A DNA stretch of 64,000 nucleotides from Rhodospirillales bacterium (GTDB taxonomy: Bacteria; Pseudomonadota; Alphaproteobacteria; ATCC43930; CGMCC-115725), in assembly GCA_027315365.1 (NCBI GenBank), contig DAHUYF010000117.1, forward strand, positions 62,001 through 126,000, in the 5' to 3' direction. This document shows, piece after piece, positions 25,787-35,116 of this stretch. The position numbers and the translations under genes were made by a program. The first letter of the stretch is position 1; each line of letters starts with the position of its first letter. The notes beneath the pieces were generated by a model. The model worked only from the letters and a program-made list of their open reading frames with translations. It did not search any database and was not told where the DNA came from.

Positions 25787-26242
25787 ATGCGTTCAGCACC
25801 TGTCATCACCCTGGCCGTCCTTGCCGTCATCGCCGCCACGGCGGGCGACCGCGCCGGCGGCGCGGAGAAGGAGCCCCCGGCCTGCGCTGCGATCACCTTC
25901 CGGCCGGTGCCCTCGGGCCTGTCCGATGGCGAGCAGAATGCCGGATTATATAAATCGCGCTTCGGCCGGATCGAGGTGATGGCGACGGTGAAGAGTGGCG
26001 AGGCCGTCGATTATTTCGTCGACGTCAACGGCAAGCGCCCGGACGCTATCGCCGGGACGTTGCCGGCGAGCATCGCCGCCTGTGCCAAGGCCAAGCGCCT
26101 CGGCCCGGTCGGCAACCCGCCGGAGCATTGCCTGGGCGACAAGCTGGCGGTGCTGATCGATCATACCGGCGCTCAGCGCTACGTGCTGCTCTACGCCCAC
26201 CGCGGCAGCGAATGGCATTTCTGCAGCGTGGGGGGTGCGTAG
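25787..26242 (+). CDS. Secreted protein of unknown function, 151 aa
   Basis: A signal peptide covers about residues 1-20 (Val-Ile-Thr-Leu-Ala-Val-Leu-Ala-Val-Ile). The mature protein has four cysteines (near 33, 98, 113 and 146), compatible with two disulfides in the periplasm. An AGAGG site lies before the ATG. I do not recognise a domain. It diverges from the vWA protein gene, so a shared regulatory region of about 164 bases lies between them. Confidence 0.65.
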   Translation: MRSAPVITLAVLAVIAATAGDRAGGAEKEPPACAAITFRPVPSGLSDGEQNAGLYKSRFGRIEVMATVKSGEAVDYFVDVNGKRPDAIAGTLPASIAACAKAKRLGPVGNPPEHCLGDKLAVLIDHTGAQRYVLLYAHRGSEWHFCSVGGA

Positions 26243-26243
26243 G

Positions 26244-26265
26244 CGAACTCGCGTCAGCGAGTTCG
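26244..26265. terminator. Hairpin between two convergent genes
   Basis: CGAACTCGC and GCGAGTTCG form a perfect 9-bp stem with a 4-base loop immediately after the stop of the secreted protein and 12 bases before the end of the S41 peptidase gene. There is no U-run on either strand, so it could end or stabilise transcripts from both sides rather than act as a classical terminator. Confidence 0.45.
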
Positions 26266-26276
26266 TCCGCGCCGCC

Positions 26277-27845
26277 CTACTGCATCACGCCGGCTGTCGT
26301 CAGCGGCCGTGCCTTGGCGGTCGGCGTCAGGCGCAGGGCGTGAGCGTAGAGGGTGGGATTCGCCAGCAGCCTCTCGGCGGCGCTGACTTCGATCTGATGG
26401 TCTTCGCGCTGCCCGGGACAGAGCGCGCGCAGCCGCTCCCAGGCGGCATCGTCGAGCTTGGCGCGCGGTTGGGCAAGCGCGACGCCGAGGCCGCCGGCGC
26501 TGTGCGCCAGCGCCGCGGCGACACCGCTGTCGTCGTCGGGCAGATCGGCGGTGCAGACGGTGGGGACGACGCCGTGCTGGTGCAGGATGTAGCCGCCCGG
26601 GGTCACCAGCCGCGCCCAGGTGATGGTGAGCTCGCCGTCATTGGGCATGCGCTGCACGTTTTGCACGGTGCCCTTGCCGTAGGAGGCGGAGCCGATCAGC
26701 ACCGCCCGCCCGGCATCCTGCAGCGCCGCGGCGACGATCTCCGAGGCCGACGCCGAACCGCCATTGACCAGCACCACCAGCGGCAGGTTCTCGACCGAGC
26801 GATGCGGCGCGGTGAAGTATTGGATGCTTTCGGGCACGCGGCCGACGGTGGATGTCACCGGCTGGCCGTCGAGGAACAGGCTCGCCACCTCGACCGACTG
26901 GTCGAGCAGCCCGCCGGGGTTGCCGCGCAGGTCGAGGACGATGCCGCGCAGCCTGCCGCCGAGATCGCGGTGCGCCTGGCGCAGCAGCTCGCTCAGGCTC
27001 TCGCCGGTCTGCTGGTTGAAGCTGGCGATGCGCAGCCGGGCGATGCCGTGCTCCTCGGTCAGGACCACGCTGGGCGGCACGATGCGCGCGCGACGCATCG
27101 CGAAGGTGATGCGGTTGTCGCTGCCGCTGCGCGACACCGCGAGCGCCACGACGCTGTCAGCCGGGCCGCGCAGGCGATGGACTACATCCTCGCGCGACAG
27201 CGCGGAGACCTCGGTCCCGTCGATTGCCAGGATGCGGTCGTCGACGCGCAGCCCGGCCGAGGCGGCCGGCGTCTCCGGCAGCACCTCGACGATGCGGATG
27301 TCGGCGCCTCCGGTGTTGAGCGTGATGCCGATGCCGCCGAAGCCGTCGCGCGCGGCACGGCGCTCCTGCGCCATCTCGGGGGGCGAATAATGCGAGAAGC
27401 GGTCGAGCAGCGTCAGGCTGCCGTCGAGCAGCACCTGCTCGATGCGGTCGTCCGACAGCGCCGCCAGTTCCGGCGAATGCTCCCGGGCGGCCGCCGCGAC
27501 CGTGTCGGCCAAGCGCGCCCAGCTCGCGGCGTCGGACGCCGTGGCCGGGGTTGGGAAGCTGAGCGTCTGGCCTGCCTCGTGCAGCACCAGCGTGTCACCC
27601 TTCTGGACGATGGAGACGCCGGGATCGACGGCGGCGAGGCCGCGCATCCCGGCCAGTGCCAGGCCGCCGGGGGTGATGGGGTCGATATAGTATTTGGCGA
27701 TGCCGCCATAGGCTTCGTCGAGCAGCTTGACCCGCTCGTCGGCCGACGGCGCTGCGGCCGGCGCGGCGGCACAGCCGGCAAGCGCCAGAATGTTCAAGCT
27801 CGCGATCAGGCGCCGACGCCAGCGGGCGGTGCGGAGGTTGCTCAT
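26277..27845 (-). CDS. S41 family C-terminal processing protease, lipoprotein
   Basis: 522 aa. A lipoprotein signal (Leu-Ala-Leu-Ala-Gly-Cys, lipobox cysteine near residue 25) anchors it to a membrane. A PDZ domain (Gly-Gly-Ile-Gly-Ile-Thr-Leu then Gly-Leu-Arg-Val-Asp-Asp-Arg-Ile) lies near 165-240. The S41 core shows Arg-Gly-Asn-Pro-Gly-Gly-Leu-Leu, Gly-Gly-Ser-Ala-Ser-Ala-Ser-Glu with the catalytic Ser, and Tyr-Gly-Lys-Gly-Thr-Val-Gln with the catalytic Lys, about residues 330-420. The C-terminal third is longer than in short Ctp proteins. Start at 27845 is chosen because the signal follows directly. It likely trims periplasmic proteins; targets unknown. Confidence 0.85.
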   Translation of the reverse strand: MSNLRTARWRRRLIASLNILALAGCAAAPAAAPSADERVKLLDEAYGGIAKYYIDPITPGGLALAGMRGLAAVDPGVSIVQKGDTLVLHEAGQTLSFPTPATASDAASWARLADTVAAAAREHSPELAALSDDRIEQVLLDGSLTLLDRFSHYSPPEMAQERRAARDGFGGIGITLNTGGADIRIVEVLPETPAASAGLRVDDRILAIDGTEVSALSREDVVHRLRGPADSVVALAVSRSGSDNRITFAMRRARIVPPSVVLTEEHGIARLRIASFNQQTGESLSELLRQAHRDLGGRLRGIVLDLRGNPGGLLDQSVEVASLFLDGQPVTSTVGRVPESIQYFTAPHRSVENLPLVVLVNGGSASASEIVAAALQDAGRAVLIGSASYGKGTVQNVQRMPNDGELTITWARLVTPGGYILHQHGVVPTVCTADLPDDDSGVAAALAHSAGGLGVALAQPRAKLDDAAWERLRALCPGQREDHQIEVSAAERLLANPTLYAHALRLTPTAKARPLTTAGVMQ

Positions 27846-28014
27846 CGCATGATGAGGAATTCGAGCCCGGCGGAGTCCAAAGCACACATGATGACCAGAG
27901 GGCGCCGCACGGTCGCGTGGTGAAAGCGGTTGGCATTGTTGCGTGGCATGCGCGGCTCTGGCAAGCGGATTCCCGGTTCCGCCGGGTAGCTCGGTCATTA
28001 CCGCATGCGGCCGG

Positions 28015-30306
28015 TTAAGGACGGGTTGAGACGCGCCGCCGCTTCGCCTTGTGCGGCGGGTGCGGCCGGCGCGCGGCGCCGTCCCCGGTCTCGACCAGCG
28101 CGAACAGCAGGCTGCCGGTGACCGTGTTGGCTTCGGCCAGCCGCACGCCGAGCTCGTCGCCGAGGGTGTAGCGGCGGCCCCGGCGGCGGCCGACCAGGCG
28201 GTGATGCGTCTCGTCGTGGTCGTAATAATCGTCCGGCAGCGTGCGGATGGGAATGAGCCCGTCGGCGCCGGTCTCGGTCAGCGTGACGAAAAGCCCGGCG
28301 CGGGTGACCCCGCTCACGCGCCCGGCGAAGCTGGCGCCGACGCGGTCGGCGAGGAAGGCGGCGGTGTAGCGGTCGATCGCACTGCGCTCGGCGGCGGCCG
28401 CCCGCCGCTCGGTCATGGAGACGTGCTCGCCGGTCTCGACGAAGCTGGCGGCCTCGGTCGCCGGCAACGCGCCCGAGCCGAAATCATGGCCGGCGATCAG
28501 CGCCCGATGCACCAGGAGATCGGCATAGCGGCGGATGGGCGAGGTGAAATGCGCGTAGCGTTTGAGCGCCAGGCCGAAATGGCCGAGATTGATCGGGCTG
28601 TAGACCGCCTGCGCCTGGCTGCGCAGCACCAGCTCGCTCACCAGCGTGGCATAAGGCGTGCCGGCGGCGCGGCGCAGGATCTCGCTGAAATGGTGCGGGC
28701 GTACGCTCTGGCCTCGGGCGAGCGTCAGGCCGTGGACGCCGATGCCCTCGAGGAAGGTGCTGAGCGCGGCCAGCTTGGCCGGATCGGGCTGGTCGTGGAC
28801 GCGGTACATGCAGGGTTGGCGCAGCCGCTCCAGCTCTTCCGCCGCTGCGACGTTGGCGGCGATCATGAACTCCTCGATCAGGCGGTGACTGTCGAGGCGC
28901 TGGCGCGGCTCGATGCGCGCGACGCGGCCGCCGGGGTCGAGCAGGATGCGCCGCTCCGGCAGGTCGAGGTCGAGCGTGCCGCGATGCCGGCGGGCGCGAT
29001 CGAAGGCGCGCCAGGCGCCGTAGAGCGGCTCCAGCACCGTGTCGAGGAGCGGGCGCGTCGCCTCGTTGGGCCGTCCGTCGGCCGCCGCCTGCACTTCTTC
29101 ATAGGTGAGCCGCGCCGCCGAGCGCATCAGCCCGCGCTGGAAGCGGTGGCGGTGAACCCGCCCGTCGCGGTCGAGCCAGAGATGGACCGCCATGCAGGCG
29201 CGGTCGACGCCGGGCCTGAGCGAGCAGAGCTCGTTGGACAGCGCCTCGGGCAGCATTGGCACGACGCGGTCGGGGAAATAGACGGAATTGCCGCGCTCGC
29301 GCGCAGCGCGGTCGAGCGCGTCGCCCGGACGGACATACCAGGCGACGTCGGCGATGGCGACCAGCACGTGCCAGCCGCCCTCCTGCTCCGGATCCCGGGC
29401 CGCCCAGACCGCGTCGTCGAAATCGCGCGCGTCGGCGCCGTCGATGGTGACCAGCGGGATGTGGCGCAGATCGGCGCGCGCGCCCAGCGCCACCGGCCGC
29501 GCCGTTTCGGCAAGCTCGACCGCCTCGGCGGGAAATCCCGTGGGGATGCCATGGGCGTGGATGGCGATGAGGCTGAAGGAGCGGGGATCGGCGCTGTCGC
29601 CGATGCGTTCGACCACGCGCGCCTGCGGCAGGCCGAGCCGGCGCGTGGGCAGCACCTCCACCAGCACGACGTCGCCCTCGCCGGCGCCGGCGGCGTCGGC
29701 CTCGGCGATGCGGAACTCGGTCCTGAGCTTGCGGTCGGTGGGCTCCAGCCGGCCGCCGTCGCGGTCGCGGTGGAAGACGCCGAGCACGCGGTCGGGGGCG
29801 CCGCCGAGGGCGCGGATGATGCGCGCCTCGTAGCTGTGCTGGTCGAGCCGGACGAAGCGGACCACGGCGCGTTCGCCCACTCCCAGGGCCGGCGCGCCGC
29901 GCTCGGCGACGACATAGATGGCGGGCGCGTCCGTGGCCTCGCGCCAGGCCAGCGGCCGGCCCAGCATCTCGCCATCGACATCGACGCCGGTGATCTCGAC
30001 GATGCCGATCTCGGGCAGGTCCTCGATTACCTCGATGCGCCGGCGCGGGCCGCGTTCGACCGAGCCGCCGCGTTCGACCTCCTTGATCAGCCCCTTGAGG
30101 GCGACGCGCTGTTCGGGCGGTACCTTGAAGGCGCGCAGGATGTCGCGGCGGCCGACCGGCGCCGGGCTGGCGGCGATGAAGTCGAGGATCTCGGCGCGCG
30201 TCGGCAGCCGCCCGAGCGCGCGGCGGCCGGTATGGGCGGAGCCGTCACTCGGCGGCTTCGGGGGTCTCTTTGGCCGGCTTTTTCTTCCCGGCGGGCGCCT
30301 TGGCAC
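28015..30306 (-). CDS. rnr: Ribonuclease R
   Basis: 763 aa, RNase II/R family 3'-5' exoribonuclease. The N-terminal helix-turn-helix region and cold-shock domains are followed by the RNB domain with the metal-binding Asp cluster in Ile-Asp-Gly-Ala-Asp-Ala-Arg-Asp-Phe-Asp-Asp near residue 290. Tyr-Ala-His-Phe-Thr-Ser-Pro-Ile-Arg-Arg-Tyr-Ala-Asp near 575 is the RNB C-terminal signature, and an S1 domain follows (Ala-Gly-Leu-Phe-Val). The start is a GTG at 30306, inside topA, giving a 62-nt overlap; a later start is possible. It degrades structured RNA and helps tmRNA quality control; smpB is in this window. Confidence 0.93.
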   Translation of the reverse strand: MPRRPPGRKSRPKRPPKPPSDGSAHTGRRALGRLPTRAEILDFIAASPAPVGRRDILRAFKVPPEQRVALKGLIKEVERGGSVERGPRRRIEVIEDLPEIGIVEITGVDVDGEMLGRPLAWREATDAPAIYVVAERGAPALGVGERAVVRFVRLDQHSYEARIIRALGGAPDRVLGVFHRDRDGGRLEPTDRKLRTEFRIAEADAAGAGEGDVVLVEVLPTRRLGLPQARVVERIGDSADPRSFSLIAIHAHGIPTGFPAEAVELAETARPVALGARADLRHIPLVTIDGADARDFDDAVWAARDPEQEGGWHVLVAIADVAWYVRPGDALDRAARERGNSVYFPDRVVPMLPEALSNELCSLRPGVDRACMAVHLWLDRDGRVHRHRFQRGLMRSAARLTYEEVQAAADGRPNEATRPLLDTVLEPLYGAWRAFDRARRHRGTLDLDLPERRILLDPGGRVARIEPRQRLDSHRLIEEFMIAANVAAAEELERLRQPCMYRVHDQPDPAKLAALSTFLEGIGVHGLTLARGQSVRPHHFSEILRRAAGTPYATLVSELVLRSQAQAVYSPINLGHFGLALKRYAHFTSPIRRYADLLVHRALIAGHDFGSGALPATEAASFVETGEHVSMTERRAAAAERSAIDRYTAAFLADRVGASFAGRVSGVTRAGLFVTLTETGADGLIPIRTLPDDYYDHDETHHRLVGRRRGRRYTLGDELGVRLAEANTVTGSLLFALVETGDGAARRPHPPHKAKRRRVSTRP

Positions 30307-32914
30307 GGCTCGACGATCCTTTCTTGGCGCCCTTTAGCCGCGCCGGCGCTTTCCGTTTGCCCGGCTTGGCGGCCGGCGTCTGCGCCTCGGCGGCGGGCTG
30401 CGCCTTGGCCTTGCTCTTGCTGCGGGCGCCCAGCAGCTCGAGCGCCTGCTCCAGCGTCACGCTCTCGGGCTCCAGGTCGCGCGGCAGGGTGGCGTTGACG
30501 CCGCCATGGCTGACATAGGGCCCATAGCGGCCGCTGAACAGGTTGACCGGCGCGGCGTCGCGGGGATGGGGGCCCAGCACCCGCAGCGGCGTCGGCGTCC
30601 GCCGTCCGCCCTTCTTCGGCTCGGCCAGCAGCGCCACGGCGCGGTTGATGCCGATGGTCAGCACGTCGTCGTCGCCGCGCAGCGAGCGGAACTCGTCGCC
30701 GTGCTTGATATAGGGGCCGAAACGGCCGATGCCGGCGACGATCTTCTTGCCGTCGCTGGGGTGGGTTCCGATGTCGCGCGGCAGCGTCAGCAGCTTGGCC
30801 GCCCGGTCGAGCGTCACCTCGGCGGGCGCCAAGCCCTTGGGCAGGGAGACCCGCTTCGGCTTCTCGCTCTCGTCGCCCTGGCCGCGCTGGACGTAATAGC
30901 CGTAGGGCCCCTTGCGCAGGCTGACCGGCAGGCCGCTCTCGGGGTCGGCGCCGAGCTCGCGCGGCCCGACCGGCTCGCCGTTCTCGCCGCCGTTCTCGAC
31001 CGCGAGCGGCCGCGTATAGCGGCATTCCGGGTAGTTGGAACAGCCGATGAAGGCGCCGAATTTGCCGAGCTTCAGGCTGAGCCTGCCGGCGCCACAACCG
31101 GGACAGAGGCGGGGGTCGCGGCCGTCGGGTAGCGGCGGGAAGAAATGCGGCCCCAGATCCGCGTCGAGCGCGTCCAGCACCTGGGTGATCGAAAGGTCCT
31201 TGGTGCCGGCTACCGCGGCCGAGAAGTCGCGCCAGAATTCCTCCAGCACCTTCTGCCAGGAGATGCGGCCGTCGGAGATCTCGTCGAGCTTGTTCTCGAG
31301 ATCGGCGGTGAAATTGTACTCGACGTAGCGCTCGAAGAAGCTCTCGAGGAAGGCGGTGACGACGCGGCCGCGATCCTCGGGGATGAAGCGCTTCTTGTCG
31401 AGCCGGACATAATTGCGGTCCTGCAGCACCTGCAGGATCGAGGCGTAGGTCGATGGCCGGCCGATGCCGAGCTCTTCGAGCTTCTTGACCAGGCTCGCCT
31501 CGGAATAGCGCGGCGGCGGCTGGGTGAAATGCTGTTGCGGATCGACCTTGCCGCGCGCGAGCGCATCGCGCTCGTTGAGCGGCGGCAGGCGGCGGTTCTC
31601 TTCGCTCTCCTCGACGTCGTCCTCGTCTTCGCGATAAAGCGTCAGGAAGCCGTCGAAGCGGATGGTCGAGCCGGTGGCGCGCAGCCGCAGCGTGCCGTCC
31701 GGCGAGTCGATGTCGACTGCGACCTGGTCGATCACCGCCGGCGACATCTGGCTCGCCATCGCGCGCTTCCAGATCAGCTCGTAGAGCGCGAGCTGGTCGG
31801 GCTCGAGACCGCCGCCGACCTTCTCCGGCAGGCCGAACATGTCGGTCGGCCGGATCGCCTCATGCGCCTCTTGCGCGTTCTTGGCCTGGGTCTTGTAGAT
31901 GCGCGGCTCGTCGGGCCGATAGCTCTCGCCGTAGCGCGTGTCGATGAGCCGGCGCGCGGCCGTGATCGCCTCGGCCGACATGGCGACGCCATCGGTGCGC
32001 ATATAGGTGATGAGGCCGACGGTCTCGCCGAAGATCTCGACGCCCTCATAGAGTCTCTGGGCGATGCGCATGGTGCGGCTGGCGCCGAGGCCGAGCTTGC
32101 GCGAGGCCTCCTGCTGCAGCGTCGAGGTGGTGAAGGGGGGCGGCGGGTTGCGGCGGATCTGCTTCTTCTCGACCGCCGCGACGGCATAGCTCTGCTGCCG
32201 CAGGATCCGCTCCGCGGCGGCACGCGCGCTTGCCTCGTCGGCGATGTCGAACTTGTCGAGCCGCTTGCCGTCGAGATGGGTGAGCCGGGCGGTGAAGCGC
32301 TCGCCCGAGGGGGTGGCGAATTCGACCTCGATGGTCCAGTATTCGCGTGCCTTGAACGCCTCGATCTCGCTCTCGCGCTCGCAGATGAGGCGCAGCGCCA
32401 CCGACTGCACGCGGCCGGCCGAGCGGCTGCCGGGCAGCTTGCGCCACAGCACCGGCGACAGCGTGAAGCCGACGAGATAGTCGAGCGCGCGCCGCGCCAG
32501 ATAGGCGTCGACCAGCTCGCGATTGAGCTCGCGCGGATGGCGGAAGGCGTCCAGCACCGCCGATTTGGTGACCTCGTTGAAGACCACGCGCTTGACGTCG
32601 ACGCCCTTCAGCGCCTTGCGGTGCTTCAGCACCTCCTGGATGTGCCAGGAAATCGCCTCGCCCTCCCGGTCGGGGTCGGTGGCGAGATAGACGTGCTCGG
32701 CGCCCTTGACCGCCTCGGTGATATCCTTGAGACGCTTCTCCGCCTTGCCGTCAATCTGCCACGACATGGCGAAATGCTCGTCCGGCCGCACCGAGCCGTC
32801 CTTGGGCGGCAGGTCGCGGACATGGCCGTAGCTGGCCAGGACCTTGAAGTCCTTGCCGAGGTACTTGTTGATGGTTTTCGCCTTCGCAGGCGACTCGACG
32901 ATGACGATGTTCAT
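30245..32914 (-). CDS. topA: DNA topoisomerase I
   Basis: 889 aa, type IA. The Toprim acidic triad is in Asp-Pro-Asp-Arg-Glu-Gly-Glu-Ala-Ile near residue 84. The catalytic tyrosine is in Gly-Leu-Ile-Thr-Tyr-Met-Arg-Thr-Asp-Gly near 308. One C4 zinc ribbon (Cys-Pro-Gly-Cys ... Cys-Ser-Asn-Tyr-Pro-Glu-Cys) lies near 585-605, followed by several topoisomerase C-terminal repeats and a Lys/Ala/Pro-rich tail of about 60 residues. Met at 32914 gives the standard Asn-Ile-Val-Ile-Val-Glu-Ser-Pro-Ala-Lys-Ala-Lys start. It relaxes negative supercoils. Its 3' end carries the rnr start. Confidence 0.96.
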   Translation of the reverse strand: MNIVIVESPAKAKTINKYLGKDFKVLASYGHVRDLPPKDGSVRPDEHFAMSWQIDGKAEKRLKDITEAVKGAEHVYLATDPDREGEAISWHIQEVLKHRKALKGVDVKRVVFNEVTKSAVLDAFRHPRELNRELVDAYLARRALDYLVGFTLSPVLWRKLPGSRSAGRVQSVALRLICERESEIEAFKAREYWTIEVEFATPSGERFTARLTHLDGKRLDKFDIADEASARAAAERILRQQSYAVAAVEKKQIRRNPPPPFTTSTLQQEASRKLGLGASRTMRIAQRLYEGVEIFGETVGLITYMRTDGVAMSAEAITAARRLIDTRYGESYRPDEPRIYKTQAKNAQEAHEAIRPTDMFGLPEKVGGGLEPDQLALYELIWKRAMASQMSPAVIDQVAVDIDSPDGTLRLRATGSTIRFDGFLTLYREDEDDVEESEENRRLPPLNERDALARGKVDPQQHFTQPPPRYSEASLVKKLEELGIGRPSTYASILQVLQDRNYVRLDKKRFIPEDRGRVVTAFLESFFERYVEYNFTADLENKLDEISDGRISWQKVLEEFWRDFSAAVAGTKDLSITQVLDALDADLGPHFFPPLPDGRDPRLCPGCGAGRLSLKLGKFGAFIGCSNYPECRYTRPLAVENGGENGEPVGPRELGADPESGLPVSLRKGPYGYYVQRGQGDESEKPKRVSLPKGLAPAEVTLDRAAKLLTLPRDIGTHPSDGKKIVAGIGRFGPYIKHGDEFRSLRGDDDVLTIGINRAVALLAEPKKGGRRTPTPLRVLGPHPRDAAPVNLFSGRYGPYVSHGGVNATLPRDLEPESVTLEQALELLGARSKSKAKAQPAAEAQTPAAKPGKRKAPARLKGAKKGSSSRAKAPAGKKKPAKETPEAAE

Positions 32915-33041
32915 GGGGCTGATCTGGGTCCCAAAGCCGGGCACAGATAGTTCCGCAAGTTGGTTAAAGCAAGGCTACCGTGCGCCCGATACCGGGAAAG
33001 AGGCCCCTGAATTATCCTATAACCATCTGAAAATAAAGAGA

Positions 33042-33047
33042 ATTATA
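33042..33047 (-). promoter_or_regulatory. Exact TATAAT box upstream of topA in an AT-rich island
   Basis: Between dprA and topA the sequence turns AT-rich (about 33005-33055). On the minus strand it includes an exact TATAAT and a second TATAGGATAAT-like element nearer topA. No good -35 is seen for the first. A topA promoter sensitive to supercoiling would fit, but this is by eye. Confidence 0.3.
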
Positions 33048-33055
33048 CTTGGGCA

Positions 33056-34168
33056 TCATCCTGCCAGCGCGACCTGATGGCCGGCCTGCCGCTCCAGCCT
33101 GCCGGCCAGTTCCAGGTCGAGCAGCACGGCGCTGACCACCGCAGCGGGGAGGCGGCACTGGCGGATGAGCTCGTCGACGGCTACCGGGCTGGGCGAGAGA
33201 TGCTCCAGCACCCGGCTCATCGCGAGTGCCAGCTCGGCCGGGCCGGGCGGCGGCGCCGCGGCAGGCGGGCTCGGCGGCGACGCGAGGCGGGGCGCCAGAT
33301 GAGGCTCGATCTCGGCGAGCACGTCCTCGGCGGTCTCGGTCAGCGCCGCGCCGCGGCGGATCAGGTCGTTGCTGCCGCGGCAGCGCGGATCGAGCGGCGA
33401 GCCCGGCACGGCGAAGACCTCGCGCCCCTGCTCGAGCGCGAAGCGCGCGGTGATCAGCGAGCCCGAGCGCAGCGCCGCCTCGACCACCAGCACGCCCAGC
33501 GAGATGCCCGAGATGATGCGGTTGCGGCGCGGGAAATGCCGCGCCTGCGGCTCGGTGCCGACCGGCATTTCCGCCACCAGCAGGCCGCGCTCGGCGATGA
33601 GCCGATGGAGCTCGCGGTTCTCCTCGGGATAGACCGTGTCGACCCCGCCGGCGAGCACTGCGACGGTGCCGGTCGGCAGCGCGCCCTGGTGCGCCGCGGC
33701 GTCGATGCCGCGGGCCAGGCCGGAGACGACGACGAACCCATGCCCACCGAGCTGCAGCGCCATGTCGCGGGCAAAGCGCCGGCCATTGGCCGAGGCGTTG
33801 CGGGCGCCGACCACGGCAAGCGCCGGCCGCCGCAGCAGCGTCGCGTCGCCGCTGAGCGACAGCAGCGGTGGCGCGTCCTCGACCGCCGCCAGCGGCGCCG
33901 GGTAGTCGGGTTCGCCCCAGGCGACGAGCCGGGCGCCGGCGCGCTCGAGCGCCGCCAGCTCGCGCTCGGCCGTTGCCCTCGGGCAGAGGGCGAGCGGGCG
34001 CTGGCGCCCGGCATTGCGGGCAAGCGCCGGCAGCGCGTCCAGCGCCGCCGCCGCCGAGCCGTAGCGCGCCAGCAGCTGGTAGAAGGTGACGGGTCCGATA
34101 TTCTCGCTGCGGATGAGGCGCAGCCAGTCGAGCTTCTCGGCCGGGTTGAGCTCGCGCGCGGCGGGCAT
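33056..34168 (-). CDS. dprA: DNA-processing protein DprA
   Basis: 370 aa. An N-terminal SAM-like helical domain (Asp-Trp-Leu-Arg-Leu-Ile-Arg-Ser-Glu-Asn-Ile-Gly-Pro) precedes the Rossmann-like ssDNA-binding core with Val-Val-Gly-Ala-Arg-Asn-Ala-Ser, Val-Ser-Gly-Leu-Ala-Arg-Gly-Ile-Asp and Gly-Gly-Val-Asp-Thr-Val-Tyr-Pro. A C-terminal winged-helix (about residues 305-368) is present. DprA loads RecA on incoming single-stranded DNA in transformation. The ATG at 34168 is used; a TTG at 34204 would add 12 residues. It lies upstream of topA-rnr as often seen in alphaproteobacteria. Confidence 0.92.
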   Translation of the reverse strand: MPAARELNPAEKLDWLRLIRSENIGPVTFYQLLARYGSAAAALDALPALARNAGRQRPLALCPRATAERELAALERAGARLVAWGEPDYPAPLAAVEDAPPLLSLSGDATLLRRPALAVVGARNASANGRRFARDMALQLGGHGFVVVSGLARGIDAAAHQGALPTGTVAVLAGGVDTVYPEENRELHRLIAERGLLVAEMPVGTEPQARHFPRRNRIISGISLGVLVVEAALRSGSLITARFALEQGREVFAVPGSPLDPRCRGSNDLIRRGAALTETAEDVLAEIEPHLAPRLASPPSPPAAAPPPGPAELALAMSRVLEHLSPSPVAVDELIRQCRLPAAVVSAVLLDLELAGRLERQAGHQVALAG

Positions 34169-34250
34169 GGCGCCACCATGCGGTGCCGCCGCGGGCGACG
34201 TCAATAAAGGGGTGAAGCTGCCGCGTCAGCTACAGAAGCGAGCCCGAGCG

Positions 34251-34355
34251 TCAGGGCAGGCGGTCGCCGTGGCGCTCTTCCACATAAGCTTGCGTCAGCC
34301 AGCCGGTGGTGCCGGCGACCAAGATGAGCGCGATAAGCTCGAAGACGTGGACCAT
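34251..34355 (-). CDS. Possible 34-aa membrane peptide
   Basis: A short frame upstream of dprA on the same strand starts with ATG at 34355 behind a GGAG site 8 bases away. It encodes a peptide with one hydrophobic helix (Phe-Glu-Leu-Ile-Ala-Leu-Ile-Leu-Val-Ala-Gly-Thr-Thr-Gly) and a charged C-terminus (Glu-Glu-Arg-His-Gly-Asp-Arg). It is very short, so it could be chance, but the ribosome site, hydrophobic helix and charged end together make a real small protein plausible. No family recognised. Confidence 0.4.
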   Translation of the reverse strand: MVHVFELIALILVAGTTGWLTQAYVEERHGDRLP

Positions 34356-34459
34356 GCGGTTCTCCGATCTGACGCGCCAGATTGTGCCGCCGAGCGCTTA
34401 AGGACCGATTACCGGACGACGCAGGTTCTCCAGCGCGCCGTCAATCGGATCGCGGCACG

Positions 34460-35116
34460 CTATTGTTCCGTGGGGTCGTGCCACTTTTTGTTATCGGCGA
34501 TCGGGCGGTATTCGCCGAATCCAGGTTCCGCGCGGTTGGCTTGATACCGGTACGCGAACCTGCCGATGTGCTCATGCTGGAAGATCGACTTGTAACGCAC
34601 GATGCCGACAAAAACCAGGAACGCCTTGCCTGATCTGATATCGGCCTTCTGCGCTTCGGTGATTTTGATTTTCCGCGTCGGGTATCCCGCCAGATATTCC
34701 CGATCGGTCGACGCGCTGCCGGGTCGGTTGCTGCCGGGCTGATACTGACCGGCTTCGTAGACCACGTCGCCGCTGCTCTCGGCGCATTTGGTGTAGTCCG
34801 GAGAACCGTCGAAATTCTCCACCACCTGCAGCCCCCAGCACATGTATTCGACCAGCGCCGGCGTCTTGCCGTAGTTGATCATGGAATAGTGGGCGATGCC
34901 GGTTTCTACATCGTCGCTGCCCGACCGGCCGGCGGGGACGGCACTGATCCACATATACGGGCGGTCAAGCCGAACGGCGGCGTTGAACTGGCTGGCGGCA
35001 ATGTCGGCTTGCTTGTCCATGATCGCGACCTGGCGAAAATAGACCAGCACCTGGAAGCCGCCGAGCACGACCAGGGCGGTCGTCAGAATAAGCTCCATCC
35101 AATGCGGCCTCACCAT
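34460..35116 (-). CDS. Membrane-anchored protein of unknown function
   Basis: 218 aa with one N-terminal transmembrane helix (Leu-Ile-Leu-Thr-Thr-Ala-Leu-Val-Val-Leu-Gly-Gly, about residues 8-30), a short helical linker, then a soluble domain with Arg-Pro-Tyr-Met-Trp-Ile near 53 and Tyr-Gly-Lys-Thr-Pro-Ala near 83. The start is uncertain: ATG at 35116 has GGGAGG only 2 bases away, GTG at 35113 is better spaced, and a GTG at 35182 extends the frame. Local GC is visibly lower than in neighbouring genes, which may mean horizontal acquisition. I do not recognise a family. Confidence 0.65.
   Translation of the reverse strand: MVRPHWMELILTTALVVLGGFQVLVYFRQVAIMDKQADIAASQFNAAVRLDRPYMWISAVPAGRSGSDDVETGIAHYSMINYGKTPALVEYMCWGLQVVENFDGSPDYTKCAESSGDVVYEAGQYQPGSNRPGSASTDREYLAGYPTRKIKITEAQKADIRSGKAFLVFVGIVRYKSIFQHEHIGRFAYRYQANRAEPGFGEYRPIADNKKWHDPTEQ

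Noticed and set aside
28051-30498. 815-codon + strand frame
   Set aside because: Mirror image of rnr and the topA end; no ribosome site and no domain pattern.
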